A stretch of 64,000 bases of DNA from Streptococcus parasanguinis. GTDB lineage: Bacteria; Bacillota; Bacilli; Lactobacillales; Streptococcaceae. The DNA is taken from contig NZ_JVEE01000026.1 of assembly GCF_001073155.1 (NCBI RefSeq), positions 1 through 64,000 on the forward strand, read 5' to 3'. The translations under genes and the position numbers were made by a program. The notes below the pieces were generated by a model. It saw only the letters and a list, made by a program, of their open reading frames with translations, ran no database searches and had not been told where the DNA came from. Of the stretch, positions 45,907-53,816 are shown piece by piece (the first letter of the stretch is position 1; each line of letters begins with the position of its first letter).

Positions 45907-47478
45907 TTGAAATTCAATGAATTTAACTTATCTGCTGAATTATTAGCAGAAATCGAAAAAGCTGGCTTTGTAGAAGCGAGCCCGATCCAGGAACAAACCA
46001 TTCCGTTGGCTCTTGAAGGAAAAGATGTCATCGGTCAAGCGCAAACAGGGACTGGTAAAACAGCCGCTTTCGGTCTTCCAACTTTGGAGAAGATTGATGT
46101 CGATAACACAGTAATCCAAGCCCTTGTTATTGCTCCGACGCGTGAGTTGGCGGTTCAAAGTCAGGAAGAACTCTTCCGTTTTGGACGCAGCAAGGGTGTT
46201 AAAGTCCGCTCTGTCTATGGTGGATCAAGCATTGAAAAGCAAATCAAAGCCTTGAAGTCAGGTGCTCATATCGTTGTGGGAACCCCTGGACGCTTGCTAG
46301 ATTTGATCAAGCGCAAGGCCTTGAAACTCGATCATATTGAAACCTTGATCTTGGATGAAGCAGATGAAATGCTCAATATGGGCTTTTTGGAAGATATCGA
46401 AGCTATCATTAGCCGTGTTCCAGAAACACGTCAAACCTTGCTCTTTTCAGCAACGATGCCAGAAGCCATTAAACGCATTGGTGTTCAGTTTATGAAAGAG
46501 CCCGAACACGTTAAGATTGCGGCCAAAGAATTGACCACCGACTTGGTCGATCAATACTATATTCGTGTCAAAGAAGGCGAAAAGTTTGATACCATGACTC
46601 GATTGATGGATGTCGAGCAACCGGAGCTTGCCATTGTCTTTGGTCGGACTAAACGCCGGGTCGATGAATTGACGCGTGGCTTGAAGATCCGTGGTTTCCG
46701 AGCAGAAGGGATTCACGGAGATTTGGATCAAAACAAACGTCTTCGTGTCCTTCGTGACTTTAAAAATGGGAACTTGGACGTCTTGGTGGCAACGGACGTT
46801 GCGGCACGTGGGTTGGACATTTCAGGTGTGACCCATGTCTACAACTACGATATTCCACAAGATCCAGAAAGCTATGTTCACCGGATCGGACGGACAGGTC
46901 GTGCTGGGAAAACAGGGCAATCCATTACCTTTGTTTCGCCAAATGAAATGGGCTATTTGCAAATCATTGAGAACTTGACTAAAAAGCGGATGAAGGGAAT
47001 GAAACCTGCAACAGCAGCAGAAGCCTTCCAAGCGAAAAAACAAGTAGCGCTGAAGAAAATTGAGCGAGACTTTGAGGATGAAAAAATCCGAACTAACTTC
47101 GAGAAGTTTGGTAAGGATGCTCGCAAATTGGCTGCAGAATTCACTCCTGAAGAATTGGCTATGTATATCTTAAGCTTGACCGTTCAAGATCCAGATAGTC
47201 TTCCAGAAGTTGAAATTGCGCGTGAAAAACCATTGCCATTTAAACCATCCGGTGGTGGCTTTGGTGGGAAAGGCAAAGGGGGCCGTGGAAATGGCCGTCG
47301 TGGAGACCAACGCCGTGACCGAAATCGCAGAGATGACCGTGAAGGTGGACGCCGTGATTTCAAACGCAAGTCCAATAAAAATAGCCGAGACTTTGAAGGT
47401 AAAGGCAACAAACGTCCTCATCGTACTTCTAATGAAAAGAAAAATGGATTTGTCATCCGCAATAAAGGGGATAAATAA
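45907..47478 (+). CDS. cshA: DEAD-box ATP-dependent RNA helicase, CshA type
   Basis: 523 aa. Motifs Q ([12 protein letters not shown]), I (AQTGTGKT), Ia (PTRELAVQ), II (DEAD), III (SAT) and VI ([10 protein letters not shown]) are intact; the C-terminus is a basic Gly/Arg/Asp-rich tail ([20 protein letters not shown]). Unwinds RNA in mRNA decay and cold adaptation. The start is a TTG ([13 protein letters not shown]...), the expected family start, behind an A/G-rich but weak SD (AGAAAGAAGAAAG). With the long leader upstream, translation is probably limited and regulated. Confidence 0.93.
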   Translation: MKFNEFNLSAELLAEIEKAGFVEASPIQEQTIPLALEGKDVIGQAQTGTGKTAAFGLPTLEKIDVDNTVIQALVIAPTRELAVQSQEELFRFGRSKGVKVRSVYGGSSIEKQIKALKSGAHIVVGTPGRLLDLIKRKALKLDHIETLILDEADEMLNMGFLEDIEAIISRVPETRQTLLFSATMPEAIKRIGVQFMKEPEHVKIAAKELTTDLVDQYYIRVKEGEKFDTMTRLMDVEQPELAIVFGRTKRRVDELTRGLKIRGFRAEGIHGDLDQNKRLRVLRDFKNGNLDVLVATDVAARGLDISGVTHVYNYDIPQDPESYVHRIGRTGRAGKTGQSITFVSPNEMGYLQIIENLTKKRMKGMKPATAAEAFQAKKQVALKKIERDFEDEKIRTNFEKFGKDARKLAAEFTPEELAMYILSLTVQDPDSLPEVEIAREKPLPFKPSGGGFGGKGKGGRGNGRRGDQRRDRNRRDDREGGRRDFKRKSNKNSRDFEGKGNKRPHRTSNEKKNGFVIRNKGDK

Positions 47479-47483
47479 GTCCT

Positions 47484-47513
47484 AAAGACGGTCTAGCAAT
47501 AGGCCGTCTTTTT
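47484..47513 (+). terminator. Terminator of the helicase gene
   Basis: AAAGACGG / CCGTCTTT stem followed by TT. Confidence 0.8.
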
Positions 47514-47527
47514 AATGAAAATCAAAA

Positions 47528-47560
47528 ATACAAGGGTTAACTAGCTGTTAACCCTTGTAT
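47528..47560. repeat. Perfect 14-bp inverted repeat
   Basis: ATACAAGGGTTAAC (47528-47541) and GTTAACCCTTGTAT (47547-47560) around TAGCT. Lies 15 bp after the helicase terminator and 8 bp before an SD. Confidence 0.75.
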
Positions 47561-47578
47561 ATTTATAAGGAGACCTAA

Positions 47579-47680
47579 ATGATAACTGACTCTTTTAGAA
47601 AAATGTATCATGATAAGGAGCATCCTAAAAAAGTCAGAAAACAGAAAGAACGGATTCCTAAAGCGGAATGTTTCTGTTAA
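47579..47680 (+). CDS. Possible 33-aa basic small protein
   Basis: ATG at 47579 follows AAGGAGA at good spacing. The product begins MITDSFRKMYHDKEHPKKV and ends KAECFC; very basic, with two Cys at the C-terminus. The last third overlaps a hairpin (ACAGAAA...GGATTCC / GGAAT...TTTCTGT), so the segment may instead be a structured RNA. No homologue recognised. Confidence 0.35.
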   Translation: MITDSFRKMYHDKEHPKKVRKQKERIPKAECFC

Positions 47681-47762
47681 CATATTAAGTTTACAATTAT
47701 TTCTAAGCTTTGTCAAGGTTTTTTTCTTATATTTTTAAAATTTTTAACGAAAAAGATAAAAA

Positions 47763-47790
47763 TTGACAATCTTAGCTAAAAGGTTATAAT
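47763..47790 (+). promoter_or_regulatory. Promoter of the aldose epimerase gene
   Basis: TTGACA (47763-47768), 16-bp spacer, TATAAT (47785-47790). Confidence 0.75.
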
Positions 47791-47829
47791 GAATATAATA
47801 ACTATATTAATCATAAAGAGGTGTCGTCC

Positions 47830-48723
47830 ATGGTGATTGCATTAAAAAACGATGATCTAGAAGTACAATGTAAGACATTTGGAGGGGAATTGAGCTCCAT
47901 TCGTAATAAAGAAGGCGTAGAATATCTCTGGCAAGGGGATCCGGAGTATTGGTCGGGACAAGCGCCTGTTTTGTTTCCAATTTGCGGAAGCGTTCGTAAT
48001 GGCCGAGTACAGTATCATCTAAAAGATGGAGTGAAGACAGGTCAGCTGCCAAGACACGGTCTCATTAGGAAGAGAGAGTTTGAGCTTAAAGAACAAACAG
48101 ACAATCGTCTTGTCTTTGAAATTACCTCTAACGAAGAGAGCCTGCAAAATTATCCCTACCATTTTCGAGTTGAAATCGTTTATGAATTACAAGGAAAAGA
48201 AATCACCATCACCTATCGTGTACAAAATTTAGAGTCTGATCAAGTCATGCCTTATTTCATTGGAGGGCATCCAGCCTTTCATTGTCCTCTTTTAGCAGAT
48301 GAAGACTATGAAGACTACGAGTTGATTTTTGAAAAAGAAGAAACCTGCAGCGTCCCTCTCTTGTTCACAGAAACTGGATTGGTCGATCGCCTGCAGCGGA
48401 CGCCATTTTTTGATCATAAGCGTAGCCTACCTTTACGACATGAACTATTTGAAAAAGATGCCATTATTTTAGATCAGTTAACCTCTAAATCTGTGAAGCT
48501 GATCTCGAAAAAATCAGGTAAAGGTTTGGAATTTGATTTTGCAGATTTTGAAAATCTGGTCCTTTGGTCTACTAATAACAAGGGCCCCTTCATTGCCTTA
48601 GAGCCTTGGACAGGTATTTCCACATCTGCAGAAGAGGGCGATTTCTTCGAAGACAAAAAAGGTGTGATCCAGTTGGACCCTCAAGAGACGCGGAGTCATC
48701 AGTACCGTATCACCATTTTATAA
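47830..48723 (+). CDS. Aldose 1-epimerase family protein (LacX-like)
   Basis: 297 aa from the ATG at 47830, 6 nt after GAGGTG; the frame opens at a GTG that is part of that SD. Typical features: GGELSSIRNKEGVEYLWQGDPEYW, PICGSVRNGRV, PRHGLIRKREFEL and GGHPAFHCPL with conserved His residues. Interconverts anomers of hexoses or hexose phosphates. Single-gene unit. Confidence 0.85.
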   Translation: MVIALKNDDLEVQCKTFGGELSSIRNKEGVEYLWQGDPEYWSGQAPVLFPICGSVRNGRVQYHLKDGVKTGQLPRHGLIRKREFELKEQTDNRLVFEITSNEESLQNYPYHFRVEIVYELQGKEITITYRVQNLESDQVMPYFIGGHPAFHCPLLADEDYEDYELIFEKEETCSVPLLFTETGLVDRLQRTPFFDHKRSLPLRHELFEKDAIILDQLTSKSVKLISKKSGKGLEFDFADFENLVLWSTNNKGPFIALEPWTGISTSAEEGDFFEDKKGVIQLDPQETRSHQYRITIL

Positions 48724-48728
48724 TTGAA

Positions 48729-48761
48729 AAACCGTTGGACTATGGAGTCCGACGGTTCTTT
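48729..48761. terminator. Bidirectional terminator between convergent genes
   Basis: AACCGT-GGAC / GTCC-ACGGTT stem flanked by A and T runs; serves the epimerase and the minus-strand GIY-YIG gene, whose last codons it overlaps. Confidence 0.75.
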
Positions 48762-49003
48762 TTGATATAGTTTAGCTTTGCCTGGCGCGATTTCTTTTTA
48801 AAGAGAGCTTCGGCAGACATCGCAGAGGGTTTATCTGGATAGGATTCTTTGTAAAGAAGTTTAACGGGGAGGCGAGCCCGTGTGTATTTGGCCCCTTTTC
48901 CAGCATTATGAGTCTTCAGGCGTTTTTCGACATCAGTGGTATAGCCAGTGTAGAGAGAGCCATCCGCACACTCTAAAACATACATGTAAGCCTTAGTTTC
49001 CAT
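48740..49003 (-). CDS. GIY-YIG nuclease-domain protein (UPF0213/YazA type)
   Basis: 87 aa from the ATG at 49003 ([10 protein letters not shown]), overlapping the upstream trmN6 gene by 11 nt. GIY-YIG features: [24 protein letters not shown], conserved Arg in KYTRARLP and the C-terminal [12 protein letters not shown] helix. Small single-domain family; function unclear, possibly DNA repair or RNA processing. Longer upstream frame to 49045 lies wholly inside trmN6 and is rejected. Confidence 0.8.
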   Translation of the reverse strand: METKAYMYVLECADGSLYTGYTTDVEKRLKTHNAGKGAKYTRARLPVKLLYKESYPDKPSAMSAEALFKKKSRQAKLNYIKKNRRTP

Positions 49004-49739
49004 AGTAGATCTCATGAATCTCATCTGTATAGCTGCCATCTTCATTGTGAATAAAGAGAGGAGGCAGAATTTTTAACCCATCCAGTGAGCCATCCTTGAT
49101 CGCCTCAATCAATAACATATTCGCCTCTTTGGTCACTTTTGGATAGACAAACTGGATCCGCTTAGGTGCAAGATTATAGCGCTTCATGGTTTCGATGATA
49201 TCCAAAAAGCGATCTGGACGATGGACCATCGCTAAGCGACCATTTGATTTGAGAACCCGCTGGGCCACATGGCAAATCTCATCTAAATTGGTGGTAATTT
49301 CATGCCGGGCTAAGAGGTAGTGTTCACTCTCATTGAGATTGGAATGCTCATCAACCTTGAAATAAGGGGGATTACAGAGGATAATATCCACCTTACTCCC
49401 CTTGATATGTTGAGGCAAATGCTTGAGGTCATCGGTGATCATGGATATTTGCTGGTTCAAGCCATTGAGGGCAATCGAGCGGGTAGCCATATCCGCCAAA
49501 CGTTCCTGAATTTCGACACCAATGATCTGAGCCTCTGTTCGGGTACTTGCAAATAGTCCCACAGCTCCATTTCCAGCGCAGAGATCCACGATCAATCCTC
49601 GCTTGGGCAATTTTGGAAAACGCGAGAGCAGGACGCTATCCACGGAGTAACTAAAAACTTCCCGATTTTGTATGATTTTTACATCACTTGAAAAGAGTTG
49701 GTTTACGCGCTCGCCGTCTTTTAATTCGATATCTGTCAT
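48993..49739 (-). CDS. trmN6: tRNA1(Val) (adenine37-N6)-methyltransferase-like protein
   Basis: 248 aa. SAM-binding motif [15 protein letters not shown], acidic strand [12 protein letters not shown], and the N6-adenine MTase catalytic motif NPPYF (ILCNPPYFK). The family methylates A37 of tRNA1(Val); activity inferred. The ATG is only 6 nt after a TGCTATAAT box and has no SD, so the mRNA is probably leaderless. Coupled to the GIY-YIG gene. Confidence 0.85.
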   Translation of the reverse strand: MTDIELKDGERVNQLFSSDVKIIQNREVFSYSVDSVLLSRFPKLPKRGLIVDLCAGNGAVGLFASTRTEAQIIGVEIQERLADMATRSIALNGLNQQISMITDDLKHLPQHIKGSKVDIILCNPPYFKVDEHSNLNESEHYLLARHEITTNLDEICHVAQRVLKSNGRLAMVHRPDRFLDIIETMKRYNLAPKRIQFVYPKVTKEANMLLIEAIKDGSLDGLKILPPLFIHNEDGSYTDEIHEIYYGN

Positions 49740-49745
49740 GGCTCT

Positions 49746-49754
49746 ATTATAGCA
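49746..49754 (-). promoter_or_regulatory. Extended -10 promoter giving a leaderless trmN6 mRNA
   Basis: TGCTATAAT on the minus strand; six bases (AGAGCC) separate it from the ATG at 49739, placing the predicted start of transcription on the start codon. Confidence 0.65.
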
Positions 49755-49788
49755 TGAAAAGAGGCTCGGGGAAAGGTGGGCAGAACAG

Positions 49789-49821
49789 AAAAAGTTGAGA
49801 GTTTTTCTCTCAACTTTTTTT
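49789..49821. terminator. Terminator of the P-type ATPase
   Basis: AAAAAGTTGAGAG / CTCTCAACTTTTT stem with a TTTTT loop. Confidence 0.85.
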
Positions 49822-52159
49822 AATCAAATTCATATTTTTGTAGAATCGTTGTGAGGATAAAGACTCCTGTAAAGATGGCCATCAATGCCAGATAAACTGG
49901 GAAAGTAGTGGCTGTAAGGAGTGAAATCTCGATCAAGTTTTTCAATACGACCGCAGATGCGTAGAATCCTACAACAGAGAAGAGAATGAGGAGGGCTCGC
50001 CAGATATTTAGTGGAAGGCAGGCACGGATGACGGATAGGAAACCGATGGATCCAAGTAAGTAATAGGATACAGTAGACATATCGGCTGCAGACCAACCAT
50101 GGCTTGCTCCCCAAAGGCGAATGAACAAGACACTAAAGACGACCATCAAGGCGCTTGGTAAGGCTAACAGAAGGGAACGTCTTAAGAAGTGTTTTTCAAC
50201 CGGTTTGATATTGCGTTCAAAGGTCAACACAAATGGTGGGAATCCTTCGACGAATTGGTCGATCAGGGTGATTTGAATAGGGATGAAAGGGAAAATCAGC
50301 AAATAATTGACGTTGAAGAAAAGGGCACTGGCGATACAGATAATAGCCAAGAGGAAGGAATAGATCGTTTTGATAAAGAAGATTGGAGCGATTCGTCCAA
50401 TGTTATTGACCACACGACGACCTTCGAATAGAATTTCTGGAACATCATTAAAGTCAGAGTTCAAAAGAACAATATTTGCAATTTGACGGGTTGCAGGATC
50501 TCCTTCAGCCATTACGATGGAGCAGTCTGCTTCACGAAGAGCAAGGATATCATTGACTCCATCTCCTGTCATAGCTGTCGTTCGACCAGCTGCTTTCAAG
50601 GTTTGGATGAGCAGTTTTTTCTGGTGAGGAGACACGCGCCCAAAGATAGCTGTTTCTTCTGCTTGATCCACTAATTGATCATCAGAAATTTTTGAACAAT
50701 CGACGTAGTTCTCATAATTTTTGAAGCCAGCTTGTTGAGCGATATAAGAGACTGTTACAGGGTTGTCACCGGATATGATTTTAAGATCCACGCCTTCAGA
50801 GCGCAAATACTCAAGAGTATCTGAAGCCCCTTCACGAATGGGGTCTGTAATCTCAATAACGGCAATCCCTTCAAGATTTTCAGGTAGTTTCAATTCCTGC
50901 ATGCTGATCCGTTCTGAACTGTGGGCTAAGACGAGAACGCGCGATCCACGGCCTTGTGCTTCGACGACAGCAGTTGGATTTTCTTGAAGGAGCATTTCAG
51001 GAGCACCGAGAAAGACAGTTCCGAGGTTGGATAGATGCATAGCTCCCCATTTCCGATCACTTGAGAAAGGAATAATGTTTTCTGCAGTATAAGCATGCTC
51101 CAACTCTCCATAAGCCTTGCGAATAGCTTGAGCAGTAGGATTGGTGTCCTCACTATTTTGCATGTAAGCAGAGAGGATGACCTGGATCGTTTCCTCAGAA
51201 AAATGTTCGGATAAGCTATGGAGAGCTTCGACTGTCATCTTTCCTTGAGTAATGGTCCCGGTCTTATCTAGACACAAGGTATCCACACGCGCCAGGGTTT
51301 CCACTGAATACATTTCTTGAACAAGAACCTTGCGCATGCCGAGCTTAATGACAGCAGTCAAGAGAGACGTAACTGTCAGAAGGGCGATTCCTTTTGGCAA
51401 CATTCCCAGGAGAGCTGTGGAAGAATTCACGACAGAATCCTTGATCGGCAGCATCTTGATCAACAATGCTTCAAAGAAGAGGGCAAGGCCAAATGGGATG
51501 ATAATTTTACCAGTGAAGCTTGAAATTTTCGCTAAGTTATAAAGAATACGCGAATTGATAGGCTTCAAGGTTTTAGCTTCCATCATCAGTTTGTTGGCAT
51601 AGTTGTTTGCTCCAACTCGCTTGACACGGGCATAGACTTGACCACTGGCAATATAACTACCAGAAAGCAGTTCATCACCAACTTCTTTTAAGACCAGGTC
51701 ACTCTCACCAGTCAGCATAGCCTCATTGGCTTCTGCAATACCAGACATGACTTCGGCATCACTAGGGATCTGCTCACCCGAAGATAAGAGCATTAAATCA
51801 CCTAGAACAAGCTTTTCTGGTGGAATCGCATCTTTTTCCCCGTCACGAATGACAGTCACTAGCTCACGACTCATGAGGTTGAGCTTATCAATCATCCGCT
51901 TGGCGCGCATCTCGGTCATGATCCCTGTAATGGCATTGAAGCAAATGACTGCAAAAAAGATCATATTGCTCCAGGCCTGTACAGCAGCCAAGGCCACAGC
52001 AATCACAAAGTTTAAGGTATTAAACAAGGTGAAGACGTTGCGCTTGATGATTTGCCAGGTGCTGGTACTGGTATTCGTTGTAAAATCATTGGTTTGTCCG
52101 CGATCCATTTTCTTGCGGACTTCACTGAGGGACAAGCCCTTTAAATCAATAGTTTCCAT
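49820..52159 (-). CDS. Cation-translocating P-type ATPase
   Basis: 779 aa from the ATG at 52159 (METIDLKGLSLSEV); a TTG two codons earlier is possible. Actuator TGES, phosphorylation site DKTGTIT, hinge MTGDGVNDILAL, and about eight to ten helices. Lacks N-terminal heavy-metal CxxC domains. Substrate not clear: P2-like family of streptococci next to plsC, perhaps Ca2+/Mg2+/K+. No SD is visible before either start. Confidence 0.85.
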   Translation of the reverse strand: METIDLKGLSLSEVRKKMDRGQTNDFTTNTSTSTWQIIKRNVFTLFNTLNFVIAVALAAVQAWSNMIFFAVICFNAITGIMTEMRAKRMIDKLNLMSRELVTVIRDGEKDAIPPEKLVLGDLMLLSSGEQIPSDAEVMSGIAEANEAMLTGESDLVLKEVGDELLSGSYIASGQVYARVKRVGANNYANKLMMEAKTLKPINSRILYNLAKISSFTGKIIIPFGLALFFEALLIKMLPIKDSVVNSSTALLGMLPKGIALLTVTSLLTAVIKLGMRKVLVQEMYSVETLARVDTLCLDKTGTITQGKMTVEALHSLSEHFSEETIQVILSAYMQNSEDTNPTAQAIRKAYGELEHAYTAENIIPFSSDRKWGAMHLSNLGTVFLGAPEMLLQENPTAVVEAQGRGSRVLVLAHSSERISMQELKLPENLEGIAVIEITDPIREGASDTLEYLRSEGVDLKIISGDNPVTVSYIAQQAGFKNYENYVDCSKISDDQLVDQAEETAIFGRVSPHQKKLLIQTLKAAGRTTAMTGDGVNDILALREADCSIVMAEGDPATRQIANIVLLNSDFNDVPEILFEGRRVVNNIGRIAPIFFIKTIYSFLLAIICIASALFFNVNYLLIFPFIPIQITLIDQFVEGFPPFVLTFERNIKPVEKHFLRRSLLLALPSALMVVFSVLFIRLWGASHGWSAADMSTVSYYLLGSIGFLSVIRACLPLNIWRALLILFSVVGFYASAVVLKNLIEISLLTATTFPVYLALMAIFTGVFILTTILQKYEFD

Positions 52160-52166
52160 AGACAAT

Positions 52167-52176
52167 ATGATATCAT
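52167..52176. promoter_or_regulatory. ATGATATCAT palindrome at the ATPase start
   Basis: Perfect 10-bp palindrome. Its TATCAT, read on the minus strand, ends 8 bases before the ATG at 52159 and could be the -10 of a near-leaderless mRNA. Confidence 0.35.
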
Positions 52177-52260
52177 TTTTTTGAGAAAAAGACTATCTAG
52201 AATCGGTCCGCTGAGACAATTTTTATCTAAAAAAGGTTTGCGGTCAAAATCAGGATACGG

Positions 52261-52266
52261 TATAAT
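52261..52266 (+). promoter_or_regulatory. -10 box of plsC
   Basis: TATAAT 68 bp before the plsC ATG, divergent from the P-type ATPase. Confidence 0.6.
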
Positions 52267-52334
52267 AAGAAAGAACCTTTTACAGGATGGAATATCTTGT
52301 AGAGAGACGAATGAAATGGATTTGAGGAACAACT

Positions 52335-53081
52335 ATGTTTTATACCTATTTACGTGGCCTTGTTGCCTTTATTCTTTGGGTTTTAAATGGGAATGCCCAT
52401 TACCATCATAAGGACAATATTCCAGATCGGGAAGAGAACTACATCTTGGTATCCCCTCACCGGACTTGGTGGGATCCGGTCTATATGGCCTTTGCAACCA
52501 AGCCAAAGCAGTTTATCTTTATGGCGAAAAAAGAACTCTTCACCAATCGTATTTTTGGCTGGTGGATTCGTATGTGTGGGGCATTTCCGATCGACCGTGA
52601 AAATCCGGGAGCAGAAGCCATTAAGTATCCTGTCAATATGCTGAAAAAGAGCAACCGTTCTTTGATTATGTTCCCAAGTGGAAGCCGTCATTCTCAAGAC
52701 GTCAAAGGTGGTGTTGCCATCATTGCCAAAATGGCGAAGGTCCGTATCATGCCAGTGACTTATACTGGTCCAAGAGACTTGAAAGGGTTGGCAACAGGTG
52801 AACGCATTGATATGAACTTCGGACATCCTATTGATATTTCAGATATTAAAAAGATGAATGACGAAGGAGTGGCAGAAGTTGCCCGCCGTATCCAGGAGGA
52901 GTTTGATCGCTTGGATGCGGAAGCACAAGCGATCAACACCCCAACAAAACCTTTTATCTTGATTCGTTTGTTAAAAATCCTTTTGATTCCCCTTGTCTTA
53001 GTCGTTGGCATCTTGACCTTGCTCTTTAGTTACCTAGCAAGCTTTGTATGGGATCCAGACAAACATCGGAAAAATAAGTAA
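52335..53081 (+). CDS. plsC: 1-acyl-sn-glycerol-3-phosphate acyltransferase
   Basis: 248 aa. Catalytic H-x4-D (SPHRTWWDP), block II GAFPIDRENPG, block III FPSGSRHS (variant of FPEGTR) and block IV VRIMPVTYTGP. A membrane helix at each end (residues 4-15 short; 217-240). Makes phosphatidic acid. GAGGAAC before the ATG. Beside the P-type ATPase in divergent orientation. Confidence 0.93.
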   Translation: MFYTYLRGLVAFILWVLNGNAHYHHKDNIPDREENYILVSPHRTWWDPVYMAFATKPKQFIFMAKKELFTNRIFGWWIRMCGAFPIDRENPGAEAIKYPVNMLKKSNRSLIMFPSGSRHSQDVKGGVAIIAKMAKVRIMPVTYTGPRDLKGLATGERIDMNFGHPIDISDIKKMNDEGVAEVARRIQEEFDRLDAEAQAINTPTKPFILIRLLKILLIPLVLVVGILTLLFSYLASFVWDPDKHRKNK

Positions 53082-53083
53082 AA

Positions 53084-53112
53084 AAGCTGAGAGTTTTTCT
53101 CAGTTTTTTTTA
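53084..53112 (+). terminator. Terminator of plsC
   Basis: CTGAGA / TCTCAG stem followed by eight T; only five bases separate it from the ComX box. Confidence 0.8.
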
Positions 53113-53116
53113 TTTT

Positions 53117-53124
53117 TACGAATA
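53117..53124 (+). promoter_or_regulatory. ComX (SigX) box of the comEA operon
   Basis: TACGAATA, an exact match to the streptococcal competence (cin/com) box, 23 bp before the comEA ATG and after a T-rich tract. Marks comEA-comEC as late competence genes. Confidence 0.9.
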
Positions 53125-53147
53125 ATAAAAGTGAGAGGAGGTTTCTT

Positions 53148-53816
53148 ATGGAGGATATCATCGAAAAAATCAAAGAATATAAGCTCTTTTTAGCTCTTAC
53201 TGCTATCGGACTCTTACTTGGAGGGTATTTTCTTTTTCATCGACCTCAGTCAAGTGCATCCACCATACCGGATCTTTATCAGTCTTCGAGTTCAACTTCG
53301 AGCAAAGAAAAGGTGCAGACCGCTAGTTCCAAAGAAGAAAAGACGGGGACTTCTGTGTCTGATGCACCTGAGATCATTACGGTCGATGTCAAAGGAGCCG
53401 TCAAACAACCAGGTGTCTATGAGTTGCGCTCCAATAGCAGAGTCCACGATGCCATTTATAAGGCAGGCGGGATGACAGCAGATGCCAATAGCCAATCGGT
53501 CAACTTGGCGCAAAAACTCACCGATGAAGCAGTGATCTATGTTGCTAAAGAAGGGGAGGATGTTCCAGCACTTGGAAGTTCAGAAAGTCCTGCAACTTCG
53601 TCAGCGCCAGCAGAAAAAACAGGCAAGGTCCATTTAAATCGAGCAACCGAATCAGATCTCCAGACCGTATCAGGCATTGGCCAGAAACGTGCCCAGGATA
53701 TTATCGCCTATCGCGAAGCAAATGGTCCTTTTCGATCAGTGGATGATCTGAAGAATGTTTCAGGAATCGGAGAGAAAACACTGGAGAAACTAAGAGATGC
53801 TTTCACGGTGGATTAA
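53148..53816 (+). CDS. comEA: ComEA, membrane DNA receptor for transformation
   Basis: 222 aa. N-terminal membrane helix (LFLALTAIGLLLGGYFLFH), Ser/Lys linker, SLBB domain (VDVKGAVKQPGVYELRSNSRV) and C-terminal tandem HhH DNA-binding motifs (SGIGQKRAQDIIAYREANG; SGIGEKTLEKLR). Binds dsDNA at the outer face and hands it to ComEC. GAGAGGAGG before the ATG. Overlaps comEC by 20 nt. Confidence 0.95.
   Translation: MEDIIEKIKEYKLFLALTAIGLLLGGYFLFHRPQSSASTIPDLYQSSSSTSSKEKVQTASSKEEKTGTSVSDAPEIITVDVKGAVKQPGVYELRSNSRVHDAIYKAGGMTADANSQSVNLAQKLTDEAVIYVAKEGEDVPALGSSESPATSSAPAEKTGKVHLNRATESDLQTVSGIGQKRAQDIIAYREANGPFRSVDDLKNVSGIGEKTLEKLRDAFTVD

Noticed and set aside
47210-47485. Alternative frame in the 3' end of the helicase gene
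   Set aside because: The Arg/Gly-rich tail gives open shadows in several frames; only the helicase frame continues a conserved protein.
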